From: Erinaceus europaeus
Lineage: Eukaryota > Chordata > Mammalia > Eulipotyphla > Erinaceidae
NCBI RefSeq assembly: GCF_950295315.1
Contig: NC_080168.1
Location: forward strand, 61,837,838 to 61,901,837
DNA length: 64,000 bases
Direction of reading: 5' to 3'
The notes under the pieces are model-generated. The model had not been told where the DNA came from. It was given only the letters and a program-made list of their open reading frames with translations, and did not search any database. Every line of letters begins with the position of its first letter. Within the stretch, counting starts at the first letter, position 1. Of the stretch, positions 1-11,181 are shown one piece after another. Both the position numbers and the translations under genes were made by a program.

Positions 1-40
1 AGCCCCAGCAATAATCCTGAAGGCAACAAACAAACAAATA
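1..40 (+). repeat. 3' end of a family B SINE
   Basis: The bases AGCCCCAGCAATAATCCTG followed by CAAACAAACAAATA match the terminal part of family B copies elsewhere in the window. The rest lies outside the window. Confidence 0.6.
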
Positions 41-554
41 GGTCTCTGAGTCATGTGCCACTATGGGAACGCCTGAGGAAAATTCTGTTTTTCTAACTGC
101 TTTCAATTTTTGACCATCCCTCAGGCCCCAAGTCATACACATCACACACTGACTGAGTTACTCAACAAATACTTATGAAAGAGCTAGTATCTACTAGACA
201 CCAGGGTGGGTTTCAGAACAAAAAAAGGAGTGGTATTCACAGCTAAAGCACAGCTCCACAATAGGCAAGCCCGAAGAAATCCTAAAAGAACTAAGAACTT
301 TGCAGTTTCTTGAAAAGTTTGCTACTTCCAGGACCAGTCTCTTTGCATAACCATTATGCTAGAGAGAGGATGTTGGTGTTCAGGATGTAGAACCCTCTAA
401 CTCTGGAGATCCCAACCTTTAGAAACAGCCATATGACAGAGTTGGATTCTGTTCTGATACCTCTCTCTCTCTCTTCATCCTTTTTACTTTTATTTATTTG
501 ACAGAGACAGCCAGAAATCCAGAGGGATGAGAGAAGCAGAGAGGGCAAAAGATG

Positions 555-805
555 GGGGTTGGGTGGTGGCACACCAGGTTAAGTGCACAATAGTGCAAAG
601 TGCAAGGACTGGAGGAAGGATCCTGGTTCTAGCACCCGGCTCCCCAACTGCAGGGGTGTCATTTCACAAGCAGTGAAGTGGGTCTGCAGGTGTCTATCTT
701 TCTCTCTCCCTCTCTATTTCTCTTCCTCTCTTAATTTCTCTGTCCTATCCAATAAAATGGGAAAAAATGGGTACAAGGAGCAGTGGATTTTAGTGTAGGC
801 ACTAA
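555..805 (+). repeat. SINE, family B
   Basis: Head GGTGGCACACCAGGTTAAG, then CTCCCCAACTGCAGGGGTG, a TCTTTCTCTCTCC pyrimidine tract, and an end with AGGAGCAGTGGATTTTAGTG. A short reversed family A tail fragment (about 484-551) precedes it. Confidence 0.8.
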
Positions 806-927
806 GTCCTCCTACAGGTGGAGATCAGAGCCTTGCTCTAAATAGTGGTGATAACACAAAGTTAGTGGTGGGTGCAATGTGGAACTATAGATTGTAATCG
901 TATAACTTTGTAACCCACTACTTAACA

Positions 928-1132
928 TTTTATTTGATTTATTTGTTTTTGATAGAGACACAGAAAAATTGAGAGGGAAGGGGAGATAGAGAGGGAGGAA
1001 GAGAGATGCCTCTAGCACTGCTTTACCACTCATGAAGTTTCCCCTCCAGGTAGGGACTGAGGGTTTGAACTTGGGTCCTTGAACACTATAGCCTGTACAC
1101 ACTACTGGATGCACCACTGTCTGGCCCCTTTT
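928..1132 (-). repeat. SINE, family A
   Basis: Reverse copy: GATAGAGACACAGAAAAATTG tail side, CCACTCATGAAGTTTCCCC core, and the tRNA-like B box reversed as GGGTTTGAACTTGGG. Confidence 0.8.
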
Positions 1133-1442
1133 GTAACCCACTATTAATTGCAAAGAAAAAGTTAAAATACAAGAAGGAATTTTTAAAAATAAATATCAGT
1201 GACACAAAGCTGTATAAATAGGTCATCTTTGGTCTTTGGTCAACTTTAACAAGCATCTTAAATTCATCCTGTTAGAAAATTCTTTCTGAACAGAGAGGGC
1301 ACAAAGCCATCACTTTTTCTCTATCTCTAACTCTCCATCTAGCAGATTTCCTCACTCTTGACTTCAAGTATGTATGTTAATGTTCTATATATCAAACCTA
1401 CTAAAGATTCTTTTAAATTTTACTTCTACACTTCTAAAACCA

Positions 1443-1585
1443 GGATAGGGGGTAGATAGCATAATGGTTTTGCAAAGAGACTCTCATGTCTGAGATTCCA
1501 AAGTCTAAGGTTCAATCCCCCTTAATACCATAAGCCAGAATGGAGCAGTGCTCTGGCAAAAACAAACAAACAAACAAATAAGATA
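1443..1585 (+). repeat. SINE, family C
   Basis: Forward copy with GGGTAGATAGCATAATGGTT, GCAAAGAGACTCTCATG and a CAAACAAACAAATAAG tail. It is divergent in the middle. Confidence 0.7.
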
Positions 1586-1749
1586 AACTTCTAAAACTTC
1601 TTCAGTGGAAAAAAAAAGTCTTTCTAAAAGTCTAACAGTATTTGTGTAACTCACTTCCAAGATGAATAGCCACTGATTCTTATCACTGGTTTCTTCAACT
1701 CTTATGTATGAGAATGTCATAAGTCATGCTTGCTAAAAATTCAGATAGC

Positions 1750-1890
1750 AAGGCAGGACAAATGGGTCACTTGGTGACTCTGTTGTTGCTTTGCCATGTG
1801 TACAACCTAGGTTCAAGAGGAAGCTTAAACAATGTGGTATCTCTTAACCACTCTGCCTCTCTGTCTCTATTTAATAAAATAGTAAGATTA
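1750..1890 (+). repeat. Degenerate SINE, family D-like
   Basis: TTGCTTTGCCATGTGTACAA, a B-box-like AGGTTCAAGAG and CTCTGTCTCTATTTAATAAAATAG resemble the short tRNA-type family, but the match is weak. Confidence 0.45.
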
Positions 1891-2067
1891 TAAAGCCTAA
1901 AAATCATAGAGATCCAGATGTCCTATGTCAGAGCAGAGAGCATAAAGATGTTAATTTTCTTTTAAAAAAAGAAACAAATTTTAAACAAATTTAAAATTTT
2001 CTTTTAAAAAATGCTGGTTTTCATCTAGATAAACGGGGGAATCATCTTTGAGAAATATTATTCTAGG

Positions 2068-2185
2068 GGCCAGGTGGTGATGCACCTGGTTGAGTGCACG
2101 TTACAATGTGCAAAGGCCTGGTTCAAGCCACTGGTCCCCACCTGCTCAATTTCTGTCTCTATCCAATAATAAATAAAATTGAAAA
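2068..2185 (+). repeat. SINE, family A, internally deleted
   Basis: Head GGTGATGCACCTGGTTGAGTG joins directly to TTTCTGTCTCTATCCAATAA, so the AAGCTTCAC core is missing. Confidence 0.75.
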
Positions 2186-2189
2186 AAAT

Positions 2190-2396
2190 ATTATTTGATT
2201 AATTTATTAGATAGAGACAGTCAGAAATCAAGAGGGAAGGGGAAGATAGAGAGGAAAAGAGACAGAGACACCTGCAGCCCTGCTTCACCACTCACAAAGC
2301 TTTCCCCTACGGGTGGGGTCCAGGGGCTTGAACCTGGGTCCTAGTGCATTGTAGCATGTTCCTCAACCAGGTGTGCCACCACTGGCTCCTCAGTTT
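2190..2396 (-). repeat. SINE, family A
   Basis: Near full-length reverse copy placed tail-to-tail with the preceding forward SINE, so the pair could fold as a long inverted repeat in RNA. Confidence 0.85.
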
Positions 2397-2544
2397 ACTT
2401 TCTAAGACTACTCTCCTGAATTTTGTTTTGTTATCTGTGAAAAGGAGCTAGTGTAAACTGGGAAGTCTAGGGTAAACTGAAGTTATCCCCATGGGGAGAG
2501 TATAGTTTTCCTGCCTGGAACATGGGTTAAAGCTCAAACACTGT

Positions 2545-3285
2545 AAGTGCTCCATCTCCCCACCATGAGACACCTGCTTGAATCAAAATAAACCCTAAGG
2601 GTCTTCTGGGAGGTGTGGCCATGGAGTAACAGGGAAAAGAAGTGATCCCCCAACCCACCCCCAGTGAAAAACACAAATATCTACAACTATGGGCCTTAAC
2701 AAAATCCACCAACTACAACTGAGACATCTGTAGCCTCAGCAACCAAGTTGCAGATGCTACTATGAAGTCATCCTGACTTCCCTGGGCAGAGGACCTCACC
2801 AAAGTGTCCTGGGGAGACCTCCCCTTCCCAGAGCCCTCCCCTACTAGAGAAAGACAGAAACAGGCTGGGGGTATGGATCCACCTGCCAACATCCATGTCC
2901 TGGGGAGAAGCAATTACAGAAGTCAGAAGTCTCACCTTCTGCAGCCCCCCCCCCCCATTTTTTTGATCCATACTCCTAATGGGGGAGAAATGATAGGGGG
3001 ACAATGACTAGAGTGATCTGAACTCCAATTCCATCAGGACCTGAAGAAAGAAGAAAAGGGAGGGACATTATGTATGACTTGGAAAGTAAGAGAAGATGAA
3101 GCCATGAAGGGAAAAAAAAGAGGGTAAATATATGCAAATATGACAGTTGTAGAAATAATAGTTAACCCATATCTGCAACCTGAGGAGAACTACTATAGCT
3201 TCCAATGCAGGGATAGGGAACTCAGAACTCTGGTGGTGGGAATGCTGCAGAGTTGTGATTTTGTGAATCAAAACTAAAGCTTAAG
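2545..3285 (+). repeat. Retroposon R copy
   Basis: Contains the R landmarks GACTTCCCTGGGCAGAGGAC, CAGGCTGGGGGTATGGATCC, CAATTACAGAAGTCAGA and the 3' end AACTCTGGTGGTGGGAATG. The family is described at 23,073-23,947, where its ends are defined. Confidence 0.7.
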
Positions 3286-3444
3286 GTTCAAATTGTTGAG
3301 CTTTGTGACAGCCCTGTGCCTGGCACTGACTGAGTTAGGAAATGATGACACAGCATCCTTGGGGAGCTTACACTCCAGTGGGAAAGGTTTCATTATCCTA
3401 ACACCCCTGCCTCCTTTAGACCAGGCTGCAAAGTATTTAGCATG

Positions 3445-3582
3445 TCTTTAACTTTTTTTTTTTTTAACTAGAGCACTGCTCAGCTCTGGTTTATGGTGGT
3501 GCAGGGGATTTATCCTGGGACTTTGGAGCCTCAGGCATGAGAGTCTCTTTGCATAACCATTATGCTATCTACCCCTACTACT
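3445..3582 (-). repeat. SINE, family C
   Basis: Reverse copy with poly-T start, GAGCACTGCTCAGCTCTGGT, GAGCCTCAGGCATGAGAGTC and CATAACCATTATGCTATC. Confidence 0.85.
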
Positions 3583-3680
3583 CCTGACCTCTTCTTTTCT
3601 TTATCTTTTCCACTCTCTCTTTCTAATTAAACACATAAATAAGCCATTTAAAAAATTTATCTAATAAAAACATAAAGTAG

Positions 3681-3900
3681 GCCAGGCAGTGGTATACTTG
3701 GTTAAATGGCACATATTACCCAGCCCAAAGACCTGGGTTTGAGTCCCCACACTACACCTACAGGGGATCCATTTCACAAGCCATGCAGCAGGCCTGTAGT
3801 TGTCTCTCTTCCTCTCCCCTTCTCTATTTCTCCCTCCTCTCTCAGTTTCTCTCTATCCTATCTAATAAAACAGAAAAAAAAATTAAATAAATAAAATAAA
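3681..3900 (+). repeat. SINE, family B-like
   Basis: Head CAGGCAGTGGTATACTTGG, core CCATTTCACAAGCCATGCAG and pyrimidine tract, ending in an AAATAAATAAAATAAA tail. The 3' CAGTGGATTCATAG end is absent. Confidence 0.7.
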
Positions 3901-3915
3901 TAATAAAAAAGTAAA

Positions 3916-4045
3916 TAGGGTGGGAATAGATAGCATATACAAATAGATATGCAAAGAGACTCTGCTTCGAAAAAAAAAAAGTAGCCACCAAACCCCAGTG
4001 ATAATCCTTGGTGGCAATAAAGAATAAGATAAAATAAAATGAAAT
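3916..4045 (+). repeat. SINE, family C
   Basis: GGGTGGGAATAGATAGCATA and ATATGCAAAGAGACTCTGC, followed by a tail of AAAATAAAAT repeats. It lies directly behind the preceding SINE. Confidence 0.6.
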
Positions 4046-4446
4046 AAAATAAATGATCCTATGTCCTAATTGAAAATATAAAAGGCATTCCTATTCAGCT
4101 AGTGTCGAGGACATATGATGAAGATAAGGCTGTGAGGGTGAAGTAAGTACAACCAAGACAGAATTATAAATATTATAGAACACCTGTTCAAAAACATTTT
4201 TCCTATATCCCATCCTCCTTGGATTCTGAAGTTGTCCTGGTGATAGTCTGCCACATTACAATCCAGGGAACTACCTTCTTCTTCTTGTAGCGTTTGCCAG
4301 GGAACTACCTAAAGCTCAAAGACAACAGCTCCCACTCTCCCCAAAATAAATCCAATTGAAAATAACATGCTGAGTCAATGTGCCTCATCCAGAATCCTGC
4401 AGAACTTTGGCTCTGTCTTGAGAATCAGTTTGAATGGTATGGTCTT

Positions 4447-5030
4447 TTTTATGTTTTTTAATTTTATTAGTGATTTAATGTTGATTTACAAAATTGCATG
4501 TCAACAGGGGTAGAATTCCATACTGTTCCTACCACCAGAGTTCTGAATCTCCAATCCTTCCACTGCAAGCCACCATAGTTCTCCCGATTGCAAGAATGGG
4601 TTAACTATCATCTCTACATCTGTCTACATCTGTACATAACTGTCCCCTTTTTCTTCCAGATCCAGTCTTCTCTTCCCCTCCAGGCCACTCATGACGCTAT
4701 TACTGCATCCAAATGTTCCTCCTGTTTCCCTCCTCTCTCTCTCTCTCTCTCTCTTGTTGATGGAGTTGGGAGTTCAGAGCCCTCTTATCCTCTTCCTCCT
4801 ATCACTTCCTCCCAACTGGGAATATGGATCAAAACTCTTTTTGAAGTGCAGAAGGTAGGAGTTATGGCTTCTGTAATTGCTTCTCAGCTGGACATGGGCG
4901 TTGGCAGGGCGATCCAGACCCCCAGTGAATGGTGTCATCTTTATTCTTCACTGCCACTCCTCCCCACCACCACCCCCCCACACCTCAGGTTGGCCACCAC
5001 ACAGCCATTCCCCCCTCCCCCGACCAAAAA
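4447..5030 (-). repeat. Retroposon R copy, 5' truncated
   Basis: Starts (tail side) with TTAATTTTATTAGTGATTTA, then CCACCAGAGTTCTGAATC and TCTGTAATTGCTTCTCAGCT. A CT-rich expansion sits inside it near 4,735-4,755. From about 5,031 to 5,595 I see no gene or repeat. Confidence 0.7.
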
Positions 5031-5599
5031 AAAATAGTAACAACTCAATTCTCAACCCAATAATGTTCTGTCTCAGATGTTGTTCTCCCAGTGGGAAGAA
5101 GACTGAACCACTGCAAAGCCACCAGCTTCTCTATCGTTTCTTTTTAATTTAAAGTTACAATAGGAGGGAAGAAAGGAGACTGTCTATTAAGGGACAACTC
5201 CCTGAAGGGTCTCTTAGCTGACAATCCAAGGACTGCTCATGGCAGTGATCAAATCTCAGGTAACAAAGCCCCTGGTGCCTCTGACTCATCCCAGCAGGGA
5301 GCTCTGAGCTGAAGGCCACTTGAGTTCAGAGCTTTGTGGCAGGACCAGTTGTTGGTTTAGAAGCAAAGACAGAAAAGGTGTTTGAGGCCTGAGATAAAAT
5401 GCAGACTACCAGTGCAAGTGGCTTATCTACTGAATAGGGGGGAGGTGTGGGGGAGGCACTGTGGAGGCAGGGAGAAAAGAGCCCTGGAAGGAAGAAAATG
5501 AAGTGTGTGTTCTGTTCATGGCACGATTTAGGGCAATTACCCAGAGACAGTCAAGGTGAGTTGGTCCCTCTCCTTGTATTGTTTTTTGTTTGTTTGTTT

Positions 5600-5830
5600 G
5601 TTTTTTGTTTTTTTAATTTATAAAGAGGAAACACTGACAAAACCATAGGATAAGAGGGGTACAACTCCACACAATTCCCACCACCAGAACTCTGTATCCC
5701 ACCCCCTCCCTTGATAGCTTTCCTATTCTTTAACCCTCTGGGAGTATGGGCCCAAGGTCATTGTGGGATGCAGAAGGCGGAAGGTCCAGCTTATCACCTG
5801 ATAAACATAGGGGTGAAAAGCAAGAGAAAT
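5600..5830 (-). repeat. Retroposon R copy, second subfamily
   Basis: AATTTATAAAGAGGAAACAC and CCATAGGATAAGAGGGGTAC mark a subfamily whose 3' end differs from the 23-kb copy. The CCACCACCAGAACTCTG core is shared. Confidence 0.65.
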
Positions 5831-6004
5831 AAACTTGAGCTATTTTTTTTCAAAGGCAATCGCTAAGGATGTTCATTTGCATAAATAATGCCTTCTAATT
5901 ATTTGAAATATCTATGATTTAAATATATTTGCAAAGGCCTCTTGAAAACACTCTGCTCCACCTCCTAGTTGTACTTTCTGAGTGCCCTGAGAAGAACAAA
6001 GGGT

Positions 6005-6150
6005 CTAAGAGATGGCTCACCCAGAAAAATAAGTCTTACCAGGGGACAGGCCCTGGGTTTGATCCTGGCACTACACAGTAGCACCTAGAAAACAGACTCG
6101 TGGAATTTCAAGGCTTGTGCACAGTGTGTTGTTCTCTCATGAAAATAAAG
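6005..6150 (+). repeat. SINE, family D
   Basis: AGAGATGGCTCACCCAG, then GGCCCTGGGTTTGATCCTGG (a tRNA-like B box). Confidence 0.65.
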
Positions 6151-6157
6151 GTATAGG

Positions 6158-6495
6158 GAGTGGGTGGTAGGGCAGCAGGTTAAGCACACATGGCGGAAAC
6201 CACAAGAACCAACATAAGGATCCCAGTTCGAACCCCCAGCTCCCCACTTGCATGGGCAGTCACTTCACAAGTAGTGAACCAGGTCTGCAGGTGTCTATCT
6301 TTCTATCCCCCTCTGTCTTCCCCTCCTCTCTCGGTTTCTCTCCGTCCTATACGTCCTATACAACAACAACAGCAACGCCAATAATAATAACAACAACAAT
6401 AACAAGGGCAACAAAATGGGGAAAATGGCCTCCAGGAACAGTTGATTCATAGTGCAAGCACCAAGCCCCAGCAATAACCCTGGAGGTAAATATAT
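6158..6495 (+). repeat. SINE, family B
   Basis: Full-length type: AGGATCCCAGTTCGAACCCC B box, CAGTCACTTCACAAGTAGTG core, the ACAACAACAGCAACGCC CAA-rich section, and AGGAACAGTTGATTCATAGT end. Confidence 0.85.
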
Positions 6496-6511
6496 ATATA
6501 TATAACTATAG

Positions 6512-6735
6512 TGGGGCCAGGCCCTGCACACCTGGTTAAGCGTGCATTTTACAATGCATAAGGACCAGGTTCAAGCCTGTGGTCTCCACCTGCAAGGGGA
6601 AAGCTTCATGAGTGGTGAAGCTGGTTGGCAGGTGTCTCTCTCCGTCTCTATCTCCCCCTCCTCTTTCAATTTCTTTCTGTCTCTATCCAGCAGTAATAAA
6701 TAAGAATATTTAAAAATTTTTTAAAAATAAATAAA
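6512..6735 (+). repeat. SINE, family A
   Basis: GCACACCTGGTTAAGCGTGC A box, GACCAGGTTCAAGCCTGTGG B box, GAAAGCTTCATGAGTGGTGA core and AATAAATAAG tail. Confidence 0.85.
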
Positions 6736-6754
6736 AAGAAAGAAAGAAAAAGTA

Positions 6755-6904
6755 TGGGGCCAAGAGCAGTTCACTCAGTAGAAAACTGACCATGTATGAG
6801 GCCCTAGAATTACATGGAAGCCAAGAGAATAGAGAAAGAGGGAATTCCATGGGTGGGAGCATTCTGTTTCTCTGTCTCTGTCTCTCTCTTTGTCTCTCTT
6901 TCTG

Positions 6905-6945
<41 letters not shown>

Positions 6946-6957
6946 AAAAAAAATAAA
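6755..6957 (+). repeat. SINE, family D, with (TC)n expansion
   Basis: AGTTCACTCAGTAGAAAACTG and GAGGCCCTAGAATTACATGG, followed by a (TC)n run at about 6,907-6,932. Confidence 0.6.
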
Positions 6958-6959
6958 TA

Positions 6960-7043
6960 TAGGGTCAAGGGATAGTTCACCCAGTTCAGCAAATCTTACT
7001 ACCAAACACACAGAGACGCAACTCCACAGATGGTGGCACAGTG

Positions 7044-7079
<36 letters not shown>

Positions 7080-7092
7080 TCTCAGAAAAATA
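6960..7092 (+). repeat. SINE, family D, with (TC)n expansion
   Basis: GGGTCAAGGGATAGTTCACC head and a (TC)n run at about 7,043-7,083. The middle is shortened. Confidence 0.55.
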
Positions 7093-7097
7093 AAAAC

Positions 7098-7315
7098 ATG
7101 GAAGCCAGGCAGTGATGCACCTAGTTAAGTCCTCACATTACAGTGCACAAGGACATGGGTTCAAGCCCCTGGTCCTCCACCTGCAGGGGGAAAGCTTTGC
7201 ATGTGGTGAAGCAGTGCTACAGGTATCTCTCTGTATCTCTCCTTCTCTATCGTCCCTTCCCTTCTCAGTTTCTGTCTCTACCCAACAATAAATAATATAA
7301 AATAATGTATTTATT
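7098..7315 (+). repeat. SINE, family A
   Basis: GTGATGCACCTAGTTAAGTC, ATGGGTTCAAGCCCCTGGTC, GGGGGAAAGCTTTGCATGTG and CCCAACAATAAATAATATAA. Confidence 0.85.
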
Positions 7316-7334
7316 ATTTTTATTTATATTAGTA

Positions 7335-7500
7335 TGCCAGAGAGATAATGCACTCAGTAAAGCCTGTGCCTTACCATGTTGGAGGCCCTGGGTTCGAGTC
7401 CCAGCACCAAAAAGGAGCATCATGGTTGGCACTGGAGTGAGCTCTGTGACGTGACGGTGGAGCAATGCTGTGGTATCTCTGTCTCTCTCAGACAGTAATA
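7335..7500 (+). repeat. SINE, family D
   Basis: GCCAGAGAGATAATGCACTC and GGCCCTGGGTTCGAGTCCCA, the best-preserved B box of this family in the window. A second partial copy follows to about 7,600. Confidence 0.75.
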
Positions 7501-7600
7501 ACAATACCGGGCAGGGGAGGCAGCTCACCAGTATTTTGCATGTAGGAGGCCCTCTGTTCATTCTCCTGTGAGTAATAAAAGCCCAGAGACAGGCAGACAG

Positions 7601-8404
7601 ACAGACAGCATTCTAGCGGAAGGTTCTTGTGGGGCACCTGCTCGGTGCACGAGCCATGGCCCTGTCGCTGGACCTGGCGGTGGACTTGAGGTGGCACCAG
7701 CATTCTGCTCCCTCCAACAGGTCGCAGGGCAGGGAAGGAGTGGGCTCCGGGGCCCTGGAGGCGGTGGGGGGCAAGCAGGGGGCTCCCCCTCCCCTTGGCT
7801 TTTCACAGCTTCCAGTCAGGCCACAGCTTGGACTAAAGGTTTACTTCACTGGCTGTCCTCACGCTGGGCCAGCCTCAAGGACAGGCGCTCGGCAGCCTGA
7901 ACTCACGCGGGACTTGGACAGTCCGCGTGGGCGGGCTTACGGTGCATGCCCCAGAAATCCCGCCATGTTTGTCTGGACCTGCTCCTGGTCCCGACCCGGG
8001 TGAGTGTTTCTCCCAGCGCCCTGCTTATACTGTGTGTATGCAGGGTGAGGGAGAAGAGATGAAGGGGTTGGTGGTGGTGTGATTTGGGGGAGGGCAGAGG
8101 GGCACAGTGAAAAAGGTCTCTTCTTCGCTTGGTGCCATGTTGCTTCACGAAAGGTTTCGCAGGAGGAGCCTCATCTTTGAGGGCGGAGGCCTCTGGCCGT
8201 GACAAAAATGGCACCGCTTGGGCTTCTGGTTCAGAGATGTTCTGAGGAGCTAGTGGACACTCTGCCCCTACACCCCCCCACACACACACACACATAAACG
8301 CACACTGGCGGTCATGTGACCTCTGCCACGTGGCCAAGGTGAGCAGCTGGGGCCAGGAGCCTGCTGGACATGTGGAAAAATCAGCGTCTGGGAACCAGTG
8401 TTTG
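7601..8404. other. GC-richer stretch without identified gene
   Basis: About 800 bases without a recognised repeat apart from a short CA run near 8,275-8,295. Several reading frames of 110-170 codons cross it on both strands, but they overlap each other, lack a recognisable domain and are what GC-rich DNA gives by chance. An exon is possible but unsupported. Confidence 0.3.
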
Positions 8405-8575
8405 TTGAGCACACTTAAGGGTTCGAGGCCCCTTCCCCGTTCCCCACCTGCAGAGAGGAAAGCTTAAAGAGTGGTGGAACAAGGCTGCAAGTGTCTCTCC
8501 CTCTCTATCTCCCCCTTCCCTCTTGATTTCTGCCTCTCTATCCAATAAATAAAGATAAGTTTTTAAAATAAAAAG
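8405..8575 (+). repeat. SINE, family A, 5' damaged
   Basis: GGGTTCGAGGCCCCTTCCCC, GAAAGCTTAAAGAGTGGTGG and CCAATAAATAAAGATAAG. The A-box region is degraded. Confidence 0.75.
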
Positions 8576-8584
8576 AAAAAAGAG

Positions 8585-8700
8585 GGGCCGGGCAGTTGCG
8601 CAGTGGTTTAAGTGCATATGGCGCTAAGCACAAGGATCAGCACAGGGATTCTAGTGCAGGCACTGAGCCCTAGCCATAACCTTAGAGGTAAAAATTAAAT
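8585..8700 (+). repeat. SINE, family B, internally deleted
   Basis: Head GGGCCGGGCAGTTGCGCAGT joins to GATTCTAGTGCAGGCACTGA. The core and pyrimidine tract are missing. Confidence 0.75.
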
Positions 8701-8750
8701 AAATTAACTTAAAAAGAACAGGCTGGGGGTATGGATCCACCTGCCAATGT

Positions 8751-9645
8751 TTATGAAGTAATAGTAGGTGTAGGTGTGACTTAGGAAACAAATGACCCCA
8801 TCCAAAAATGAGAGGATATGAACAGAATATTCTGCATAGAAGAGATCTAAAAGGACAACATATGAAAAATGCTCCAAGTCATTGATCGTCAGAGAAATGC
8901 AAATAAAGACATCAATGAGATACCACTTCACTCCTGTGAGAATGACATACATCAGAAAAGGTAGCAGCAACAAATGCTGGAGAGGTTGTGGGGACAAAGG
9001 AACCCTCCTGCACTGCTGGTGGGAATGTATATGGTCCAGCCCCTGTGGAGAGCAGTCTGGAGAACTCTCAGAAGGCTAGAAGTGGACCTGCCCTATGACC
9101 CTGCTATTCCTCTCCTGGGCATAGATCCTAAGGCACCAAACACACCCATCCAAAAAGATCTGTGTATAACTATGTTCATAGCGGCACAATTTGTAAGAGC
9201 CAAAACCTAGAAGCAACCCAGGTGTCCAACAACAGATGAGTGGCTGAGTAAGTTGTGGTCTATATACACAATAGGATGCTACTCAGCTATTAAAAATGGT
9301 GAATTCACCTTCTTTACCCCATCTGGGATGGAGCTTGAAGGAATCATGTGAAGTGAGATAAGTCAGAAACAAAAGGATGAATATGGGATGATCTCACTTA
9401 TAGACAGGCATTGAAAAACAAGATCAGAAGGGAAAACACTAAGCAGAATTTCAATTGGAACCGGTATATTGCACCAAAGGAAAAGACTCTGGGATGGTGG
9501 GGAGGGTTCAGGTCCTGGAACATGATGGCAGAGGAGGAACTAGTGGGGGTTGAATTGTTATCTAGAAAACTGGGAAATGTTATGCATGTACAAACTATTG
9601 TATTTTACTGTCACATGTAGACCTTTAATCCCCAATAAAGAAATA
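8751..9645 (+). mobile_element. LINE-1, 5'-truncated ORF2 end and 3' UTR
   Basis: The segment encodes, across changes of frame, the C-terminal part of LINE-1 ORF2p. The clearest stretch is at 9,087-9,210, where the frame reads [15 protein letters not shown], then MFIAAQF, as in mammalian L1 proteins. It is followed by CCCCAATAAAGAAATAAAAA, a polyadenylation signal and A-rich tail. It lacks the endonuclease and reverse transcriptase parts and cannot be active. R fragments flank it (8,716-8,750 and 9,655-9,860), which suggests insertion into an R copy. Confidence 0.85.
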
Positions 9646-9654
9646 AAAAAGAAA

Positions 9655-9860
9655 AAGAGGAGGTAGGACCATAGAGAAAAGGGGCAATTATATACAAATA
9701 TAGACAGACAGTTATAGAAAAAATAGTCAACCCACCTCTGTGGCCTTGGGAAAACTACTGCAGTTTTCAGTAGAGGGAATGGGAACTCTGGTGGTGGGAG
9801 CTGTGAGAAATTATAGCCTTGTTATTTCATAATTTTTAATAAATATTAAATAATTAATTA
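9655..9860 (+). repeat. Retroposon R, 3' end
   Basis: AACCCACCTCTGTGGCC, CAGTTTTCAGTAGAGGGAAT, AACTCTGGTGGTGGGAG and an AT-rich tail match the R 3' end. With 8,716-8,750 (CAGGCTGGGGGTATGGATCC) it brackets the LINE-1. Confidence 0.65.
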
Positions 9861-9969
9861 AAATTTAAAAAATAAACAAAGAAACAAACTGGCTGAGCCC
9901 AGTGGGACAGTGATGGTGCAAATGCTGACCACTGCTTCCAGACCTTGAAGTTTGGAGAAAATTCTATCT

Positions 9970-10258
9970 CTCTTTTTTTCTTTTTGCCTCCTGGGTTATC
10001 ACTAGAGCTTGGTGCTGGTACTATGAATCCACTTCTCCTGGTGGCCACTTTTTTCCATTTTTGGATAGATCAGAGAGAAATTGAGAGAGGAGGGAGAGAT
10101 AGAGAGGGGAAGATAATGATAGACACCTGCAGACCTGCTTCCCTGCTTGTGAAGCTTTCCCCTACAGGTGAGGAGCCAGGGGCTTGAACCCAGATCCTTG
10201 TGTGATTCCTTGTACTTAGTACTATGTGTGCTTAGCCAGGTGCACCAATGCCCAGTGT
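9970..10258 (-). repeat. SINE, family B
   Basis: Reverse copy with TACTATGAATCCACTTCTCC end, GATCAGAGAGAAATTGAGAG and GGGGCTTGAACCCAGATCC. The stretch 10,259-10,740 that follows shows no gene or recognised repeat. Confidence 0.8.
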
Positions 10259-10834
10259 CTCTGTCTCTGTCTCTCACTCTTCTTCCCTGCCTTATCAGTA
10301 TCACTTCTTTCTTTGTATTGCCCTACAGTGGAGCTCCTTTCTGGTCAGTTTTTTCCTCCCTTTCTCCTTCCATAAATGCCAAGGCTGTATGAGGCTTTTT
10401 ACCATCTTCTGCTCCATCTCTCCCTAAATTTCATGCATATATGAACCCATCTGAGCACCTGCTTTTTGAGGATGTCAAATTAATGCAAGAACCAAATGAT
10501 TTATTTGGTCTGGGGTGGGGGAGACTTTCCTTTACCTCTGGTCAATTAAACTTACAAAGAAATTCTGTTTCTTTGGAAAGAAAATACAACCACTTTTATC
10601 TCCTCCATGCTACAGTATACCATCTTTTCAAACAGAAAATGGTGTATTTATCTTGCCTTGTTCCTAGGGCCCAATTTAAACAAACAACCCTTAGGGAAGT
10701 GTAGTTGTCTCCACCACCAAGTAAAGCATTATATATCCAGGTTTTTAAAATTATTTTTATTACATTTATTTATTTATTGGATAGAGACAGGCAGAAATCA
10801 ATAGAGAATGGGAGAGATAGAGAGTGAGAGAGGA

Positions 10835-11120
10835 GGGCTGGGTGATGGTGCACCTGGTTAAGCACACATAGTACAAAGCATAAGGACCTGTGCAAGGTTC
10901 CAGGTTTAAGCCCCTAGTGGCTCCCACCTGCGGGGGAGAAGCTTCACAAGTGGTGAAGCAGGTCTGTGGATGTCTGCCTCTCTCTTCTCCCTGTCTCCCC
11001 TTCCTCTTTCAATTTCTTTCTGCCATGTCCAATAAAATGGAAAAAAAATAAAAAGGAAAAATGGCCCACTAGGAGCAATGGATTCATTGATTCATAGTGT
11101 TGGCACCAAGCCCCAGAAAC
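10835..11120 (+). repeat. SINE, family B, nested
   Basis: GGGTGATGGTGCACCTGG head, CTTCACAAGTGGTGAAGCAG core and AGGAGCAATGGATTCATTG end. Its tail runs into the (AAAG)n tract. Confidence 0.8.
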
Positions 11121-11127
11121 TAGAAGA

Positions 11128-11129
11128 AA

Positions 11130-11180
<51 letters not shown>
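11128..11180. repeat. (AAAG)n microsatellite
   Basis: About 13 AAAG units grown from the A-rich tail of the nested SINE. From 11,285 to 11,748 no gene or recognised repeat is seen. Confidence 0.9.
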
Positions 11181-11181
<1 letters not shown>

